From VAZQ01 sp963785745 (lineage in GTDB: Bacteria; Pseudomonadota; Alphaproteobacteria; Rhizobiales; Xanthobacteraceae), in the NCBI GenBank assembly GCA_963785745.1, contig CAWAWR010000019.1, positions 293,687-357,686 of the forward strand: a stretch of 64,000 bases of DNA. The letters are read 5' to 3'. The notes below the pieces were generated by a model that was given only the letters and a program-made list of their open reading frames with translations, was not told where the DNA came from and searched no databases. Shown here piece by piece: positions 39,071 to 48,202 of the stretch. The position numbers were made by a program, and so were the translations under genes. Position 1 is the stretch's first letter. Each line of letters begins with the position of its first letter.

Positions 39071-39101
39071 GTGGCTCCCGTTCCCCCCGAGCGGGAGCCA
39101 C
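39071..39101. terminator. Strong hairpin terminator
   Basis: GTGGCTCCCG paired with CGGGAGCCAC across an 11-base loop, then TCTATTTC on the plus strand. It could also end minus-strand transcription from 39190. Confidence 0.6.
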
Positions 39102-39189
39102 TCTATTTCAAAGATTGAGCGGCGCGCCATTCGCCATGATCGCTAGACCTGCCGCAGGTCGGCCGCTGGCAGCCAGTGCGGTGCCGGCC

Positions 39190-39603
39190 TTAGGTCGGTT
39201 GCGGAACGACGAACACCAGGATTTTGCGTGTCAGCGCGCGGTGGTAATCGTAAAGCGCCAACATCGTTTTTATAGTGACAGCCAGGAAATAAGCGTCCGT
39301 GATTTCAGGCCCCTCATCTTTCAGAGCGACCAGTTCTTTCCGCCGCTCATATTTCAGACGAGCGAGCAGTTCTTTCTGCTGATCATAACGTTCGTTATTT
39401 TTTTCTATGCGACGTTCGACGACGCTGGAAAATTCGGGGTGTTTTTGAAATCTAACTAACTCTTTGATGAAAGATTGCAGCAATCGATGCCGCTCGGCCG
39501 TGTCTCGCGTGGTGATAAGCTGCTCTTCCAGATTAACGACGTGCTGCTCAACGGCGGTCAAAAATAACTCCCAACCTCGGATTGTCGATCCGGGCTGGCG
39601 CAA
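39190..39603 (-). CDS. Hypothetical coiled-coil protein in repeat-bounded cassette
   Basis: 137 residues in one frame. Long charged helix (EEQLITTRDTAERHRLLQSF, then VERRIEKNNERYDQQKELLA) followed by a hydrophobic C-terminal part. No ATG start; a TTG at 39603 is the best start. Lies 53 bases downstream of the response regulator gene, same strand, so the two may be co-transcribed. Unrecognised. Confidence 0.55.
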   Translation of the reverse strand: MRQPGSTIRGWELFLTAVEQHVVNLEEQLITTRDTAERHRLLQSFIKELVRFQKHPEFSSVVERRIEKNNERYDQQKELLARLKYERRKELVALKDEGPEITDAYFLAVTIKTMLALYDYHRALTRKILVFVVPQPT

Positions 39604-39656
39604 TCATATCACCCAGGGCAGGGCGTGCTATCTCAGATTGTGCATGGAACAACGAG

Positions 39657-40022
39657 CTATCGCGATTGTGCATGGAACAACGCGGTTTTAAGAGCACCCA
39701 GGAATTCATTTTCCTTGTAGGGCTTGGTTAGAAAAGCCACGGCTCCAGCGTTGAGTGCGCGTTCTCGACAGTGCGGGTCTGCAAAGGCTGTAATGAAAAC
39801 GATGGGGGGATGCGAACCATTGCGAAGCAGGTGGGTCTGCAATTCCAGCCCGCTTAGGCCCGGCAGGTGGATGTCCAAGATGAGGCATGTCGTGCCGTTA
39901 AGCAGGCCCGAGGCGAGAAATTCTTCGGCTGAATTGAAAGCGATAGCTGAGTGTCCCAACGAATTGAGTAGGTCTACAGTTGCGCTTCTTACGAGGGGGT
40001 CATCATCAACGATAGAGATCAT
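39657..40022 (-). CDS. Single-domain response regulator (FixJ-like receiver)
   Basis: 121-residue receiver with no output domain. Acidic pocket Asp6-Asp8, phospho-acceptor Asp50 in CLILDIHLPGLSG, Thr78 in VFITAF and Lys100 in FLTKPY are all present. ATG at 40022 gives MISIVDDDPLVR; the longer reading upstream is not part of the fold. No cognate kinase nearby. It probably acts by protein contact, perhaps with the downstream coiled-coil protein. Confidence 0.85.
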   Translation of the reverse strand: MISIVDDDPLVRSATVDLLNSLGHSAIAFNSAEEFLASGLLNGTTCLILDIHLPGLSGLELQTHLLRNGSHPPIVFITAFADPHCRERALNAGAVAFLTKPYKENEFLGALKTALFHAQSR

Positions 40023-40094
40023 GACGGGCGCTCGCCACACTTGCGAACCCAAGGGCGCTGTCGCAGCCCTTTGGGGGCCGGAAGCCCTCATCAT

Positions 40095-40153
40095 CCCGCA
40101 CAGTGGCGACGTAGACCAAGTGTCCGAAGGTATTTACGGGTTATCCGTAGGTT
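40095..40153. repeat. Diverged direct repeat, copy 2
   Basis: Starts CCCGCACAGTGGC and ends GGTTATCCGTAGGTT, in the same orientation as the copy at 38872-38929. Confidence 0.6.
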
Positions 40154-40171
40154 TCATGGTCGCAAAGAAGA

Positions 40172-40193
40172 ACGGCCCCATTCGCGGGGCCGT
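40172..40193. terminator. Hairpin terminator
   Basis: ACGGCCCC / GGGGCCGT with a 6-base loop. A GT-repeat run follows at about 40199-40212. Confidence 0.55.
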
Positions 40194-40309
40194 CTAGTGG
40201 TGTGTGTGTGTGTCTGCCCGTTGGGGGTATGGGGTGCCAACGAGCCGCGCAAACAATCACAATCAGCAATGCCCGTTCAATAACCTGGGTTAAGGGGCGG
40301 CCCGCTGTC

Positions 40310-40426
40310 ATGGCGAAGCGCAGCATCGGCGCGGCTGAATTCACCGCCGGGACACCGGCTTGCGCACCGGGGACGAAGCCGGGGTTGAATTTCGTGTGGT
40401 TCAAATATACGGGCGATTTCAATTAG
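40310..40426 (+). CDS. Short ORF, hypothetical
   Basis: 38 residues, MAKRSIGAAEFTAGTPACAP to FVWFKYTGDFN. No clear ribosome site and no recognised family. Low confidence. Confidence 0.3.
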   Translation: MAKRSIGAAEFTAGTPACAPGTKPGLNFVWFKYTGDFN

Positions 40427-40574
40427 CTATTGGCTAGGGGGCGGAGCGCCGACAGGCGCTTGCGAGGAGACGAAGAGCAAAAATCGTTCGGGATCACCGC
40501 GACAATTTGATTGCGGTGGATAGCAGACCGCGTGCCGGCGCCTTCAGCGCCAACGGACAGAGATCAGCCAGCGC

Positions 40575-40763
40575 TCACTTCGGGGACGCAGCGGTCTTGC
40601 GCCTGCCTTTCGGCGGGGGTGCTGGCGGCGCTTCCTCGGCCGCGGGCTTGTGGCGCCTCGCCACAATCGCAAGCTCGATGGTTTCGGGGCTGATACCGAC
40701 GCTCTGATAGAACGCCCGCATTTCAGCCTCGTCGCGCAGCATCTTGTCCGGTAGCTTGATCAT
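40575..40763 (-). CDS. Small hypothetical protein
   Basis: 62 residues: MIKLPDKMLRDEAEMRAFYQ, then SVGISPETIELAIVARR and a Pro/Lys-rich tail. A compact acidic helical head with a basic tail. Clean frame. Unrecognised. Confidence 0.5.
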   Translation of the reverse strand: MIKLPDKMLRDEAEMRAFYQSVGISPETIELAIVARRHKPAAEEAPPAPPPKGRRKTAASPK

Positions 40764-41047
40764 GGCGCCCTCCATTCCATTCCGCGATGGAACTCTGAAG
40801 CGCCCGAAAGGTTCCAGTGACTGAACGGGCCAGACCGCTCGCCGCCGTGGTCACGGTTCTTGAAAATCGGCCCTGCCTCTTGAAGGAGACAGGGGCCGTA
40901 AGTTTTCCACGCTAGATGTCTGCGTTGCAGACCGGCACAAAGCAGCACACCCGTTGCGTCCTTGTAATCATCCAAACGGATGATCAGGACGCCATGCGCG
41001 CCGTTGCACTGAACCCTCCGCGCGAGGCGCCCGCAACGCACACGCAA
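40760..41047 (-). CDS. Possible hypothetical protein
   Basis: About 95 codons overlapping the start of the next minus-strand gene. The middle part VLIIRLDDYKDATGVLLCAG looks protein-like; the rest is doubtful. Confidence 0.3.
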   Translation of the reverse strand: MRVRCGRLARRVQCNGAHGVLIIRLDDYKDATGVLLCAGLQRRHLAWKTYGPCLLQEAGPIFKNRDHGGERSGPFSHWNLSGASEFHRGMEWRAP

Positions 41048-41069
41048 TCGTAGGCCGTCACAGAAGATA

Positions 41070-41091
41070 CCCCGGCCGTGACAGGCCGGGG
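41070..41091. terminator. Hairpin terminator
   Basis: CCCCGGCC / GGCCGGGG with a 6-base loop, then CTCTTC. It is 47 bases past the stop of the small membrane protein at 41138, whose transcription runs toward it. Confidence 0.6.
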
Positions 41092-41137
41092 CTCTTCATG
41101 CCGCCAGTGCGTATCAGTGGGAGCTTGCGCGGCGGCA

Positions 41138-41221
41138 CTACCGCCAAAACAAAGCAAGGAGCAGAATGATCGGAAGCGGGATTCCGATCAGCCAAAGCAG
41201 CGCGCCTTTGCCGAAACTCAT
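41138..41221 (-). CDS. 27-residue single-pass membrane protein
   Basis: MSFGKGALLWLIGIPLPIIL, then LLALFWR: almost entirely one hydrophobic helix with a Pro-x-Pro kink. ACAGGAGACAACACG gives a good ribosome site before the ATG at 41221. A very short membrane peptide of a kind often missed by gene finders. Confidence 0.6.
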   Translation of the reverse strand: MSFGKGALLWLIGIPLPIILLLALFWR

Positions 41222-41341
41222 CGTGTTGTCTCCTGTCATATGTTGCGGTGACAACGTCCACATGCGGGTCAAGTTCCGCGCGATGAAACTTCCCGCACTG
41301 TTGCGCGTTCCTGCCAGCACAAGAGGTGCTGAGGAGCTGTC

Positions 41342-41542
41342 ATGCGCAAGCGAAAACCTGAGTTACTCGCCGTCACGGTCATTCCTTGGGAGGAGGCGTA
41401 CGGCCTCTACGGAATCCTGACCATCTTCGACGACGGTGAGAGCGTCAGTGAGGTCTGGGGCACGGCGAGAGAGGCGGAAATCGCCGCGTCGATCCGCCGT
41501 AAGGACATCCGCGTAACATCGCCGCGCAATATCGCGCGGTGA
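41342..41542 (+). CDS. Small hypothetical protein
   Basis: 66 residues (MRKRKPELLAVTVIPWEEAY to TSPRNIAR) with GAGGAGC before the ATG. Beta-rich first half, acidic middle. Unrecognised. Confidence 0.5.
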   Translation: MRKRKPELLAVTVIPWEEAYGLYGILTIFDDGESVSEVWGTAREAEIAASIRRKDIRVTSPRNIAR

Positions 41543-41830
41543 CTCCATCACGGCGGAGACGAACGAAGGCGGTGATGAGCCGGCACGACACGACGCGTGT
41601 CAGGGACGCTGCGGTCTGGCGGGGTGGACCTGCGACCGCTCACCAGTGGCCGGTAAGGGTGTACATTTCCGTCCACTGACACCGTGGCGGCGCAGGCCCA
41701 TGGCGACTATGGAACGTGAATGCGTCGCCGGTAGGCAATCTTCGTCTTAATCTTAATGCTCGCCGCTAACAGCGTGAGACCTGCCATTTGGCTCGCTAAT
41801 CACGTGCAGCAAGTTCCTCCGGCCGTCGCC

Positions 41831-44800
41831 CTACTCCGCCGGCTGGTCCTGCGTCGACGCGGCCCTCCGGCGCTGCGTACGCAGCGCGATCCAGCGGCAG
41901 ATCACGTAGAACGCTGGCGTAAAGATCAGGCCGAAGAACGTCACGCCGATCATTCCTGAGAACACCGCCGTGCCGAGCGTCTGGCGCAACTCCGCGCCGG
42001 CGCCGACCGCCCACACCAAGGGCAGCACGCCGAAGATGAAGGCGAACGACGTCATCAGGATCGGGCGCAGCCGCAGATGCGCGGCTTCCACCGCCGCCTC
42101 GAAGCGCGTGCGACCCTGGTCCTCAAGCTGCTTGGCGAACTCGACGATCAAAATCGCGTTCTTCGCGGCCAATCCGATCAGCACCACGAATCCGACTTGC
42201 GTCAGGATGTTGTTGTCCTGTCCGCGCAGCACCACGCCGACGATCGACGCGACGAGGCACATCGGCACGATCAGGATCACCGCCAGCGGCAGCGTCAGGC
42301 TTTCGTATTGCGCGGCGAGCACCAGGAATACGAATACCACCGCTAGCAGGAAGGCGAAGATCGCGGTGTTGCCGGCCTTGAGCTGCTGATAGGCGAGCGT
42401 CGTCCATTCATAGGCGAAGCCGTCGGGCAGCGAAGTGCGGGCGATCTGCTCCATGGCCTGGATCGCCTGCCCGAGCGAGTAGCCGGGCGCGGCGGCGCCG
42501 TCGAGCTCGGCGGCGGGATAGAGGTTGTAGCGCGGCACGCGATACGGCCCCGACACGTCGCGCACGGTCGTGAACGACGCCAGCGGCACGGTCTGGCCCT
42601 GGTCATTGCGCACGCGGATCTTCAACACGTCGCTCGGCTCGAGCCGGAAGGCGCTGTCGGCCTGCGCGGTCACGCGATAGGTGCGGCCGAACAGATTGAA
42701 GTCGTTGACGTAGGACGAGCCAATATAAATCTGCAGCGCGGCAAAGACGTCGGGCACGCGCACCCCGAGCAACTGCGCCTTGGTGCGGTCGATGTCGAGA
42801 TAGAGCTGCGGCGTCGAGGTTTCGAAGAACGAGAACACCTGCGAGAGCTGCGGATTCTTTGCGGCCGCGCCCATCATCGCAAAGGCGGCGCGCTGCAGCG
42901 CCTCCGACCCGCGCCCGGCGCGGTCCTCGATCATCATGCGGAATCCACCGGCATTGCCGATGCCTTGCACCGGCGGCGGCGCAACCACGAAGACCTGCGC
43001 CTCCTGAATGACGGAGAGCCGGCCGTAGAGCTCCTTGATGATGCCGTTGGCCGAGAGCGCGGGATCGCGGCCGCGCTTCTGGAACGAGTCGAGCACAACG
43101 AAGATCGCGCCGGAGTTCGGCGCATTGGTGAAGGTCGCACCGGAGAAGCCGACGATGTTCACCGCGCTCGAGATGCCGGGCGTCTTGAGCGCGAGCTCGA
43201 CGGCGCGACGGTTGACGTCGTCGGTACGCTGGAGCGCAGCGCCTGGCGGCAATTGCGTCACGATGATCAGGAAGGCGCGGTCGACAGCGGGAATGAAGCC
43301 GGTCGGGGTCTTGCGGAATTCGTTGAGGCCGAAGGCGATGATGCCGACATAGACAACCAGCAGCAGGACGGCAAAACGCACGACGCGGGCGGCGATCCAG
43401 CTATAGCCGTGCGACAGCGCGTCGAAGCCGCGATTGAAGATCCGGTAGAAGCCGCGGATCGGACGCTCCCAGGCGCGCGGTGCGCGTTGCTCCTTAGGCT
43501 TGAGCAGCATCGCGGCGAGCGCCGGCGACAAGGTCAGCGACACGATCAGCGAGATCACGGTCGCAGCGGCGATGGTCAGCGCGAACTGCCGGTAGAACTG
43601 GCCGGAGATGCCGGTAATGAACGCGGCCGGAATGAACACGGCGCACAGGACGAGCGCGATCGCGATCAGCGCGCCGCCGACCTCGTCCATGCTCTTGATG
43701 GCGGCCTCGCGCGGGCGGAGTCCGGCCTCGATGTTGCGCTCGACGTTCTCCACCACGACGATGGCGTCGTCGACCACAATGCCGACGGCAAGAACCAACC
43801 CGAACAGGGTCAGGTTGTTCAGCGTGAAGCCGAACATCGCCATGACAAAGAACGTCCCGATCAGCGAGATCGGGATGGCAACCAGCGGGATCACCGCGGC
43901 GCGCCAGGTCTGCAGGAAGATGATCACCACGATGACGACCAGCAGGATCGCTTCGAGGATCGTCTCCTGCACCGCGTTCACCAACTCCTGGATGAACTGC
44001 GTCGGGTCGTAAACGATGGTGTACTTGACGCCGGGCGGCAGCCGGGGCGCGAGCTGCGCCATCGTGGCGCGGATCTCCTGCGCCGTGGACAGCGCATTTG
44101 ATCCCGGCCGTTGGAACACGGCGATCGCCACGGCGGGATCGAGATCGAGATAGGAATTCGACGAATAGTCGACCGCCGCGAGCTCGATCCTGGCGACGTC
44201 GCGCAACCGCACGACCGCATTCTCGGTCTGCTTGACGGTGATGTTGCCGAACTCCTCGACGTCGCTGAGGCGGCCCTGCGTCTGAACGGCGATCTGGAAG
44301 GCGCCGGGCTGGGAGACCGGCGGCTGATTGAGCACGCCGGACGCGACCTGCACGTTCTGCCCGGCCAGCGCCTGCGTCACGTCGGCGGCGGTGAGCCCGA
44401 GCGATTGCAGCCGCTGCGGGTCGAGCCAGACGCGCATGGAATAGTCGCGGCTGCCGAACACCGTGAGCGAGCCGACGCCGTTGATGCGGGCCAACGGGTC
44501 CTTGATCTCCAATGTCACGAAATTGGAGATGAACAGCGTGTCGCGCGAACGGTCCGGCGAATAGAGATGCACCACCATCATCAGATCGGGCGAGCTCTTG
44601 CTCACCGTGACGCCGATATTGCGGACATCGGCGGGCAGACGCGGCTGCGCGATAGAGACCCGGTTCTGGACCTGCACCTGCGCGATGTCGAGATTGGTGC
44701 CGAGGTCGAAAGTGACGGAGATGCTGAAGCGCCCGTCGGCGGTCGCGTTCGAGGACACGTAGAGCATGTTCTCGACGCCGTTGATCTGGTCCTCGATCGG

Positions 44801-44995
44801 CGCGACCACGGTCGACGCGACGATTTCCGCACTGGCGCCGGGATACTGGCCGGTGACGTTGATGATCGGCGGCGCGATTTCGGGATACTGCGCGATCGGC
44901 AGGCGGAAGAACGAGACCGCCCCAAGGATCACGAACGTGATCGAAACCACGCAAGCAAAGATCGGCCGGTCGATGAAGAAATGCGATAAACGCAT
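41831..44995 (-). CDS. RND multidrug efflux permease (HAE1 family, AcrB-like)
   Basis: 1,054 residues, uninterrupted, the full length of AcrB-type pumps. The first helix FFIDRPIFACVVSITFVILG and PIAQYPEIAPP are typical. Proton-relay helix shows VGIVVDDAIVVVENVERN with the two adjacent aspartates. Large periplasmic loops follow each first helix, and the second half repeats the layout (NILTQVGFVVLIGLAAKNAI). It lies 20 bases behind the adaptor gene, so one operon. No outer-membrane TolC partner is in view. Confidence 0.95.
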   Translation of the reverse strand: MRLSHFFIDRPIFACVVSITFVILGAVSFFRLPIAQYPEIAPPIINVTGQYPGASAEIVASTVVAPIEDQINGVENMLYVSSNATADGRFSISVTFDLGTNLDIAQVQVQNRVSIAQPRLPADVRNIGVTVSKSSPDLMMVVHLYSPDRSRDTLFISNFVTLEIKDPLARINGVGSLTVFGSRDYSMRVWLDPQRLQSLGLTAADVTQALAGQNVQVASGVLNQPPVSQPGAFQIAVQTQGRLSDVEEFGNITVKQTENAVVRLRDVARIELAAVDYSSNSYLDLDPAVAIAVFQRPGSNALSTAQEIRATMAQLAPRLPPGVKYTIVYDPTQFIQELVNAVQETILEAILLVVIVVIIFLQTWRAAVIPLVAIPISLIGTFFVMAMFGFTLNNLTLFGLVLAVGIVVDDAIVVVENVERNIEAGLRPREAAIKSMDEVGGALIAIALVLCAVFIPAAFITGISGQFYRQFALTIAAATVISLIVSLTLSPALAAMLLKPKEQRAPRAWERPIRGFYRIFNRGFDALSHGYSWIAARVVRFAVLLLVVYVGIIAFGLNEFRKTPTGFIPAVDRAFLIIVTQLPPGAALQRTDDVNRRAVELALKTPGISSAVNIVGFSGATFTNAPNSGAIFVVLDSFQKRGRDPALSANGIIKELYGRLSVIQEAQVFVVAPPPVQGIGNAGGFRMMIEDRAGRGSEALQRAAFAMMGAAAKNPQLSQVFSFFETSTPQLYLDIDRTKAQLLGVRVPDVFAALQIYIGSSYVNDFNLFGRTYRVTAQADSAFRLEPSDVLKIRVRNDQGQTVPLASFTTVRDVSGPYRVPRYNLYPAAELDGAAAPGYSLGQAIQAMEQIARTSLPDGFAYEWTTLAYQQLKAGNTAIFAFLLAVVFVFLVLAAQYESLTLPLAVILIVPMCLVASIVGVVLRGQDNNILTQVGFVVLIGLAAKNAILIVEFAKQLEDQGRTRFEAAVEAAHLRLRPILMTSFAFIFGVLPLVWAVGAGAELRQTLGTAVFSGMIGVTFFGLIFTPAFYVICRWIALRTQRRRAASTQDQPAE

Positions 44996-45015
44996 CCGCG
45001 CCCCGTTTACTTAAG

Positions 45016-46179
45016 TTACTTCGTCGTCGCCGGCGTCGCGCTCGCCGCCGCCTGATCTTCCGGCGTAACCTTGGTGCCGGCCCGCGCTCGCATCAGTCCG
45101 TTTACGATAATGCGGTCATCAGGGTTGAGCCCGTCCTTGACCACGCGCAGCTTGTCGACGAGCTGACCGAGCGTGACATAGCGCTGCTGGGCGGTGTTAT
45201 CCTTGTCCACCACCAGCACGAATTTGCGCGCTTGCTCGCTGGCGATGGCGGCATCCGGGATCACCAGCGCCGGATAGGCGGGCGAGCCCGGCACCCGCAC
45301 GCGCCCGAACATGCCGGGCGTGAACACTTCGTCGGCATTCGAGAACACCGCGCGGCCGCGGATCGTGCCTGACGCCTTGTCGATGACGTTGTCGACGAAA
45401 TCCATGTAGCCACGGTGAACGAAGTCGGCCTCGTCGATCAGTCGCAGCGAGACGATGACGCTGCCCCCGCGGCCGGTGACTTCCGGCCGCTGCTCGAAAA
45501 CCGCTCGTAGCGAAGATAGGCCGCCTCGTCGAACGTGAACTCGAAGCGGATGGGATCCAGCGACACGATGGTGGCGAGCATCGTGGTTGCCGGTGGTGCC
45601 ACCGGTGATGAGATTGCCGGGCGATACCCGGCGGTCGCCGATGCGGCCGGTCACCGGTGCGCGCAATTCGGTGAACTGCAGATCGAGTTCGGCCTGGCGC
45701 ACGGCCGCCTCGTTGGCCTGCACCGACGCCTCGGCATTGCGCTTGGCCTGCGCGCGCTGCTCGTACACCTGCTCGGCGATGGTCTTGTCGCGCAGCAACT
45801 GCTTGCCGCGCCCAAGGTCGGCCTCGGTGAAGATCAAGTTCGAGCGCGCAAGCTCGAGATTGGCGCGCGCCTGGTCGAGCGCGTTCTGGAACGGCCGCTT
45901 GTCGATCGTGAACAGAAGCTCGCCCTGCTTGACGATCTGGCCGTCATTGAAATGCACGCCGTCGAGGTAGCCCGACACGCGCGCGCGCACCTCGACCGAA
46001 TCGACTGCCACAAAGCGGCCGACATACTCATCGTAGTCGACGATGTTGCGCTGGCCCGGGGTTGCCACCGTCACCGTCGGTGGCGGCGGCGCAGGCTGCG
46101 CGCGCTGGCTGTCGCCGCAGGCGGCGAGCGCAGGGGCCAGAATCAGGGCTAAGGCGGCGAAACGGGATCGAATCATCAT
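45016..46179 (-). CDS. RND efflux periplasmic adaptor, AcrA/HlyD-type lipoprotein (compensated frameshifts)
   Basis: Membrane fusion protein linking the pump to an outer channel. Signal peptide with lipobox LAAC (MMIRSRFAALALILAPALAAC region), lipoyl half-motifs VEVRARVSGYLDGVHFNDGQ and LRAPVTGRIGDRRVSPGN, and a coiled-coil hairpin between them. About 90 bases between roughly 45505 and 45590 are in a different frame, where TMLATIVSLDPIRFEFTFDE restores the expected sequence. So two opposite indels cancel, and a gene finder reports an intact but partly wrong protein. Confidence 0.85.
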   Translation of the reverse strand: MMIRSRFAALALILAPALAACGDSQRAQPAPPPPTVTVATPGQRNIVDYDEYVGRFVAVDSVEVRARVSGYLDGVHFNDGQIVKQGELLFTIDKRPFQNALDQARANLELARSNLIFTEADLGRGKQLLRDKTIAEQVYEQRAQAKRNAEASVQANEAAVRQAELDLQFTELRAPVTGRIGDRRVSPGNLITGGTTGNHDARHHRVAGSHPLRVHVRRGGLSSLRAVFEQRPEVTGRGGSVIVSLRLIDEADFVHRGYMDFVDNVIDKASGTIRGRAVFSNADEVFTPGMFGRVRVPGSPAYPALVIPDAAIASEQARKFVLVVDKDNTAQQRYVTLGQLVDKLRVVKDGLNPDDRIIVNGLMRARAGTKVTPEDQAAASATPATTK

Positions 46180-46500
46180 TGGGCTGGACACGTGAATTTG
46201 CCTTTGCGGCATTGCACCATATAGCCACTCGGGCCCGAGCGGCCATCGCAGCTTCGTGATTAACCAAGGTGTTAGACTCAGGGCGCACGCCCCGGCCGTC
46301 CCGCGCCGTCGACCGCACCGTTCTGGCCATCAAAATATCGATGCAAATTCAATAGATTAAGGGCGACCTGGGAGGTGTGGTGGAATAGGCACATCCCGGC
46401 AATACATACCACGGCAGCGATTGCGTCTGAACTGCGGCACCAGCATAAAATCGCAAGCAAAGTCCGTTGCTTAACAATAGTCATTTGTGGGGGGTGGGGG

Positions 46501-48191
46501 ATGTCTCCCCACTGGCTGAGCTGCTTTTTCGCGGCGCTGGTCGTGCTTGCCTTACCGCAGCCGGCCGCCGCACAGATTCCTGCCAGCGAGCTCCCGGGCC
46601 GGGCGCGCGAACAATTCCAGCAACCCCGCGCGCCGCTGTCGCAGCCGGGCGGCGCTGTCATCACCCTGCCGAGCACGGTCGCGCCGCCGGGCGCCGAAAT
46701 GTCATGCTGATCGTGCGCGGCGTGCGCATCACCGGCGGTGACGGTCTACAGCGCGGACGAGCTCGCACCGCTTTACGCAGGACCTCGTCGGACACAAGGT
46801 CCCGCTCACGGCGGTCTACGACCTCGCCCAGCGCATCACGGCGAGATACGGCAGCGACGGCTACGTGCTCTCGCGCGCGATCGTGCCGCCGCAGGAACTG
46901 AGCCCGGCGGCGCGGTCATGCACATCCAGGTCGTCGAGGGCTATATCGACCGCGTCGAGTGGCCGCGCGCGCTGTCGAGCTATCGCGATTTCTTCTCCGA
47001 CTACGCGGCGCAAGATCGTCGCCGAGCGCCCGATCAACATCAGGACGCTCGAGCGCTACCTGCTGCTGCGCGGCGACCTGCCGGGCTTCAAGTTCAAGAA
47101 CAACCTGCAGGCCGTCGGCGACCCAGCTGGCCGCCGCCACCCTGGTGGTCGAGGTCATCGAGAAGCCGCTCGACTTGCTCGCCCGCGTCGACAACCGCGG
47201 CACCAAGGCGCGCGGGCCCGAGCAGTAATTCACCAGCGTCACGCGTCAACAATCTCGGCGCGCATGCACGAGGCCTGGACCCTCAGCTACGCGGGCGCCA
47301 TTCCAGTTGAGCGAGCTGCAATACGTGCTGGCGAACTATCGGCAGGTCCTCACCAGCGAAGGCCTGACGCTCTTCGCCAACAACAGCTACAGCCGCGGCC
47401 GGCCCGGCACGCGCGAGCTGCGAGCTGCTGCAATACAAGACCCGCGGCGATCTGTCGAGAGCCGGCCTGCAGCTACCCGTTCATCCGGTCGCGCGAGACG
47501 CAACCTGATCGGCACGGCGCTGTTCTTCATCAGCGACGACCGCAGCGACATCTTCGAACTCCGCTCAACACGCTCGACCGGATGCGCGGCGTCCGGCTGA
47601 AGGCGGACGCCGACTTCGCCGACCCGCTGCGCGGCATCAACCAGGTCAACCTCATCCTCAGCCAGGGCATCAGGGGCTCGGCGGCACCGGTCACCGGCAA
47701 CCCGTCAGCCTGTCGCGGGCCAACGGGCGGCTCGACTTCACCAAGTTCGAGGCGACCGTCAGCCGCCTGCAGCCGCTGGTCGGGCAACTTCTCGATACTG
47801 CTCGCCGGCCTATACCCAGTGGGCCTGGACTCCGCTCCTGTCGCCCGAGCTGTGCGGCTACGGCGGCCGCCCTTCGGGCGCGCCTACGACCCCTCCGAGC
47901 TGGTCGGGCGACAGCTGCGTCGATGGTGCTGGCGGAGCTGCGCTACGACATCCCCCACAGCCTGCAAGCCTGTTTCGCAGCTACAGCTTTATGCGCTACG
48001 CCGACCGTGGCTGGCTTCATAATCTTGCCCCAGTTGCCGGAACACCTGAGAACGTGGATGGCGCTTCGGTTGGAGGGGGCTTCCGCCTCGGTCTGCAGCC
48101 TGATCTGACGGTCGATTTATCGGCCGCCAAGGGTGTGGCCGGCATACGCGACGACTGGCGCTTTTTCTTCATCGCAACCGGACGATATTGA
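46501..48191 (+). pseudogene. TpsB outer-membrane transporter (ShlB/FhaC/HecB family), heavily frameshifted
   Basis: Two-partner secretion translocator. Signal peptide MSPHWLSCFFAALVVLALPQ, then PAAAQ. POTRA-type region: GVRITG, VTVYSADELAPLY, VPLTAVYDLAQRITARYGSD, GYVLSRAIVPPQELSP, MHIQVVEGYIDRVEWPRALS. Barrel region: YAGAIPLSELQYVLANYRQV, MRGVRLKADADFADPLRGIN, LLSPELCGYGGRPFGRAYDP, and the last strand WRFFFIATGRY at 48191. More than ten one-base shifts plus a TAA near 47226. The next gene, 11 bases on, is the exoprotein. Confidence 0.8.
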
Positions 48192-48202
48192 GGGACGCAG
48201 CG

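Larger units (their letters stand above)
38655..39189. other. Intergenic region with hairpins and repeats
   Basis: Holds terminator-like hairpins at 38719-38746 and 39071-39101, a direct repeat copy at 38872-38929 and a cluster of GTCTGCA/TGCAGAC words at about 39005-39068. No gene seen. Confidence 0.5.

Noticed and set aside
40199..40212. GT-repeat run
   Set aside because: A simple dinucleotide repeat, too short to be a CRISPR or a functional array.
42965..44101. Plus-strand readings opposite the RND permease
   Set aside because: The minus strand is an intact AcrB-type protein; the plus-strand products are His/Arg/Asp-rich noise.
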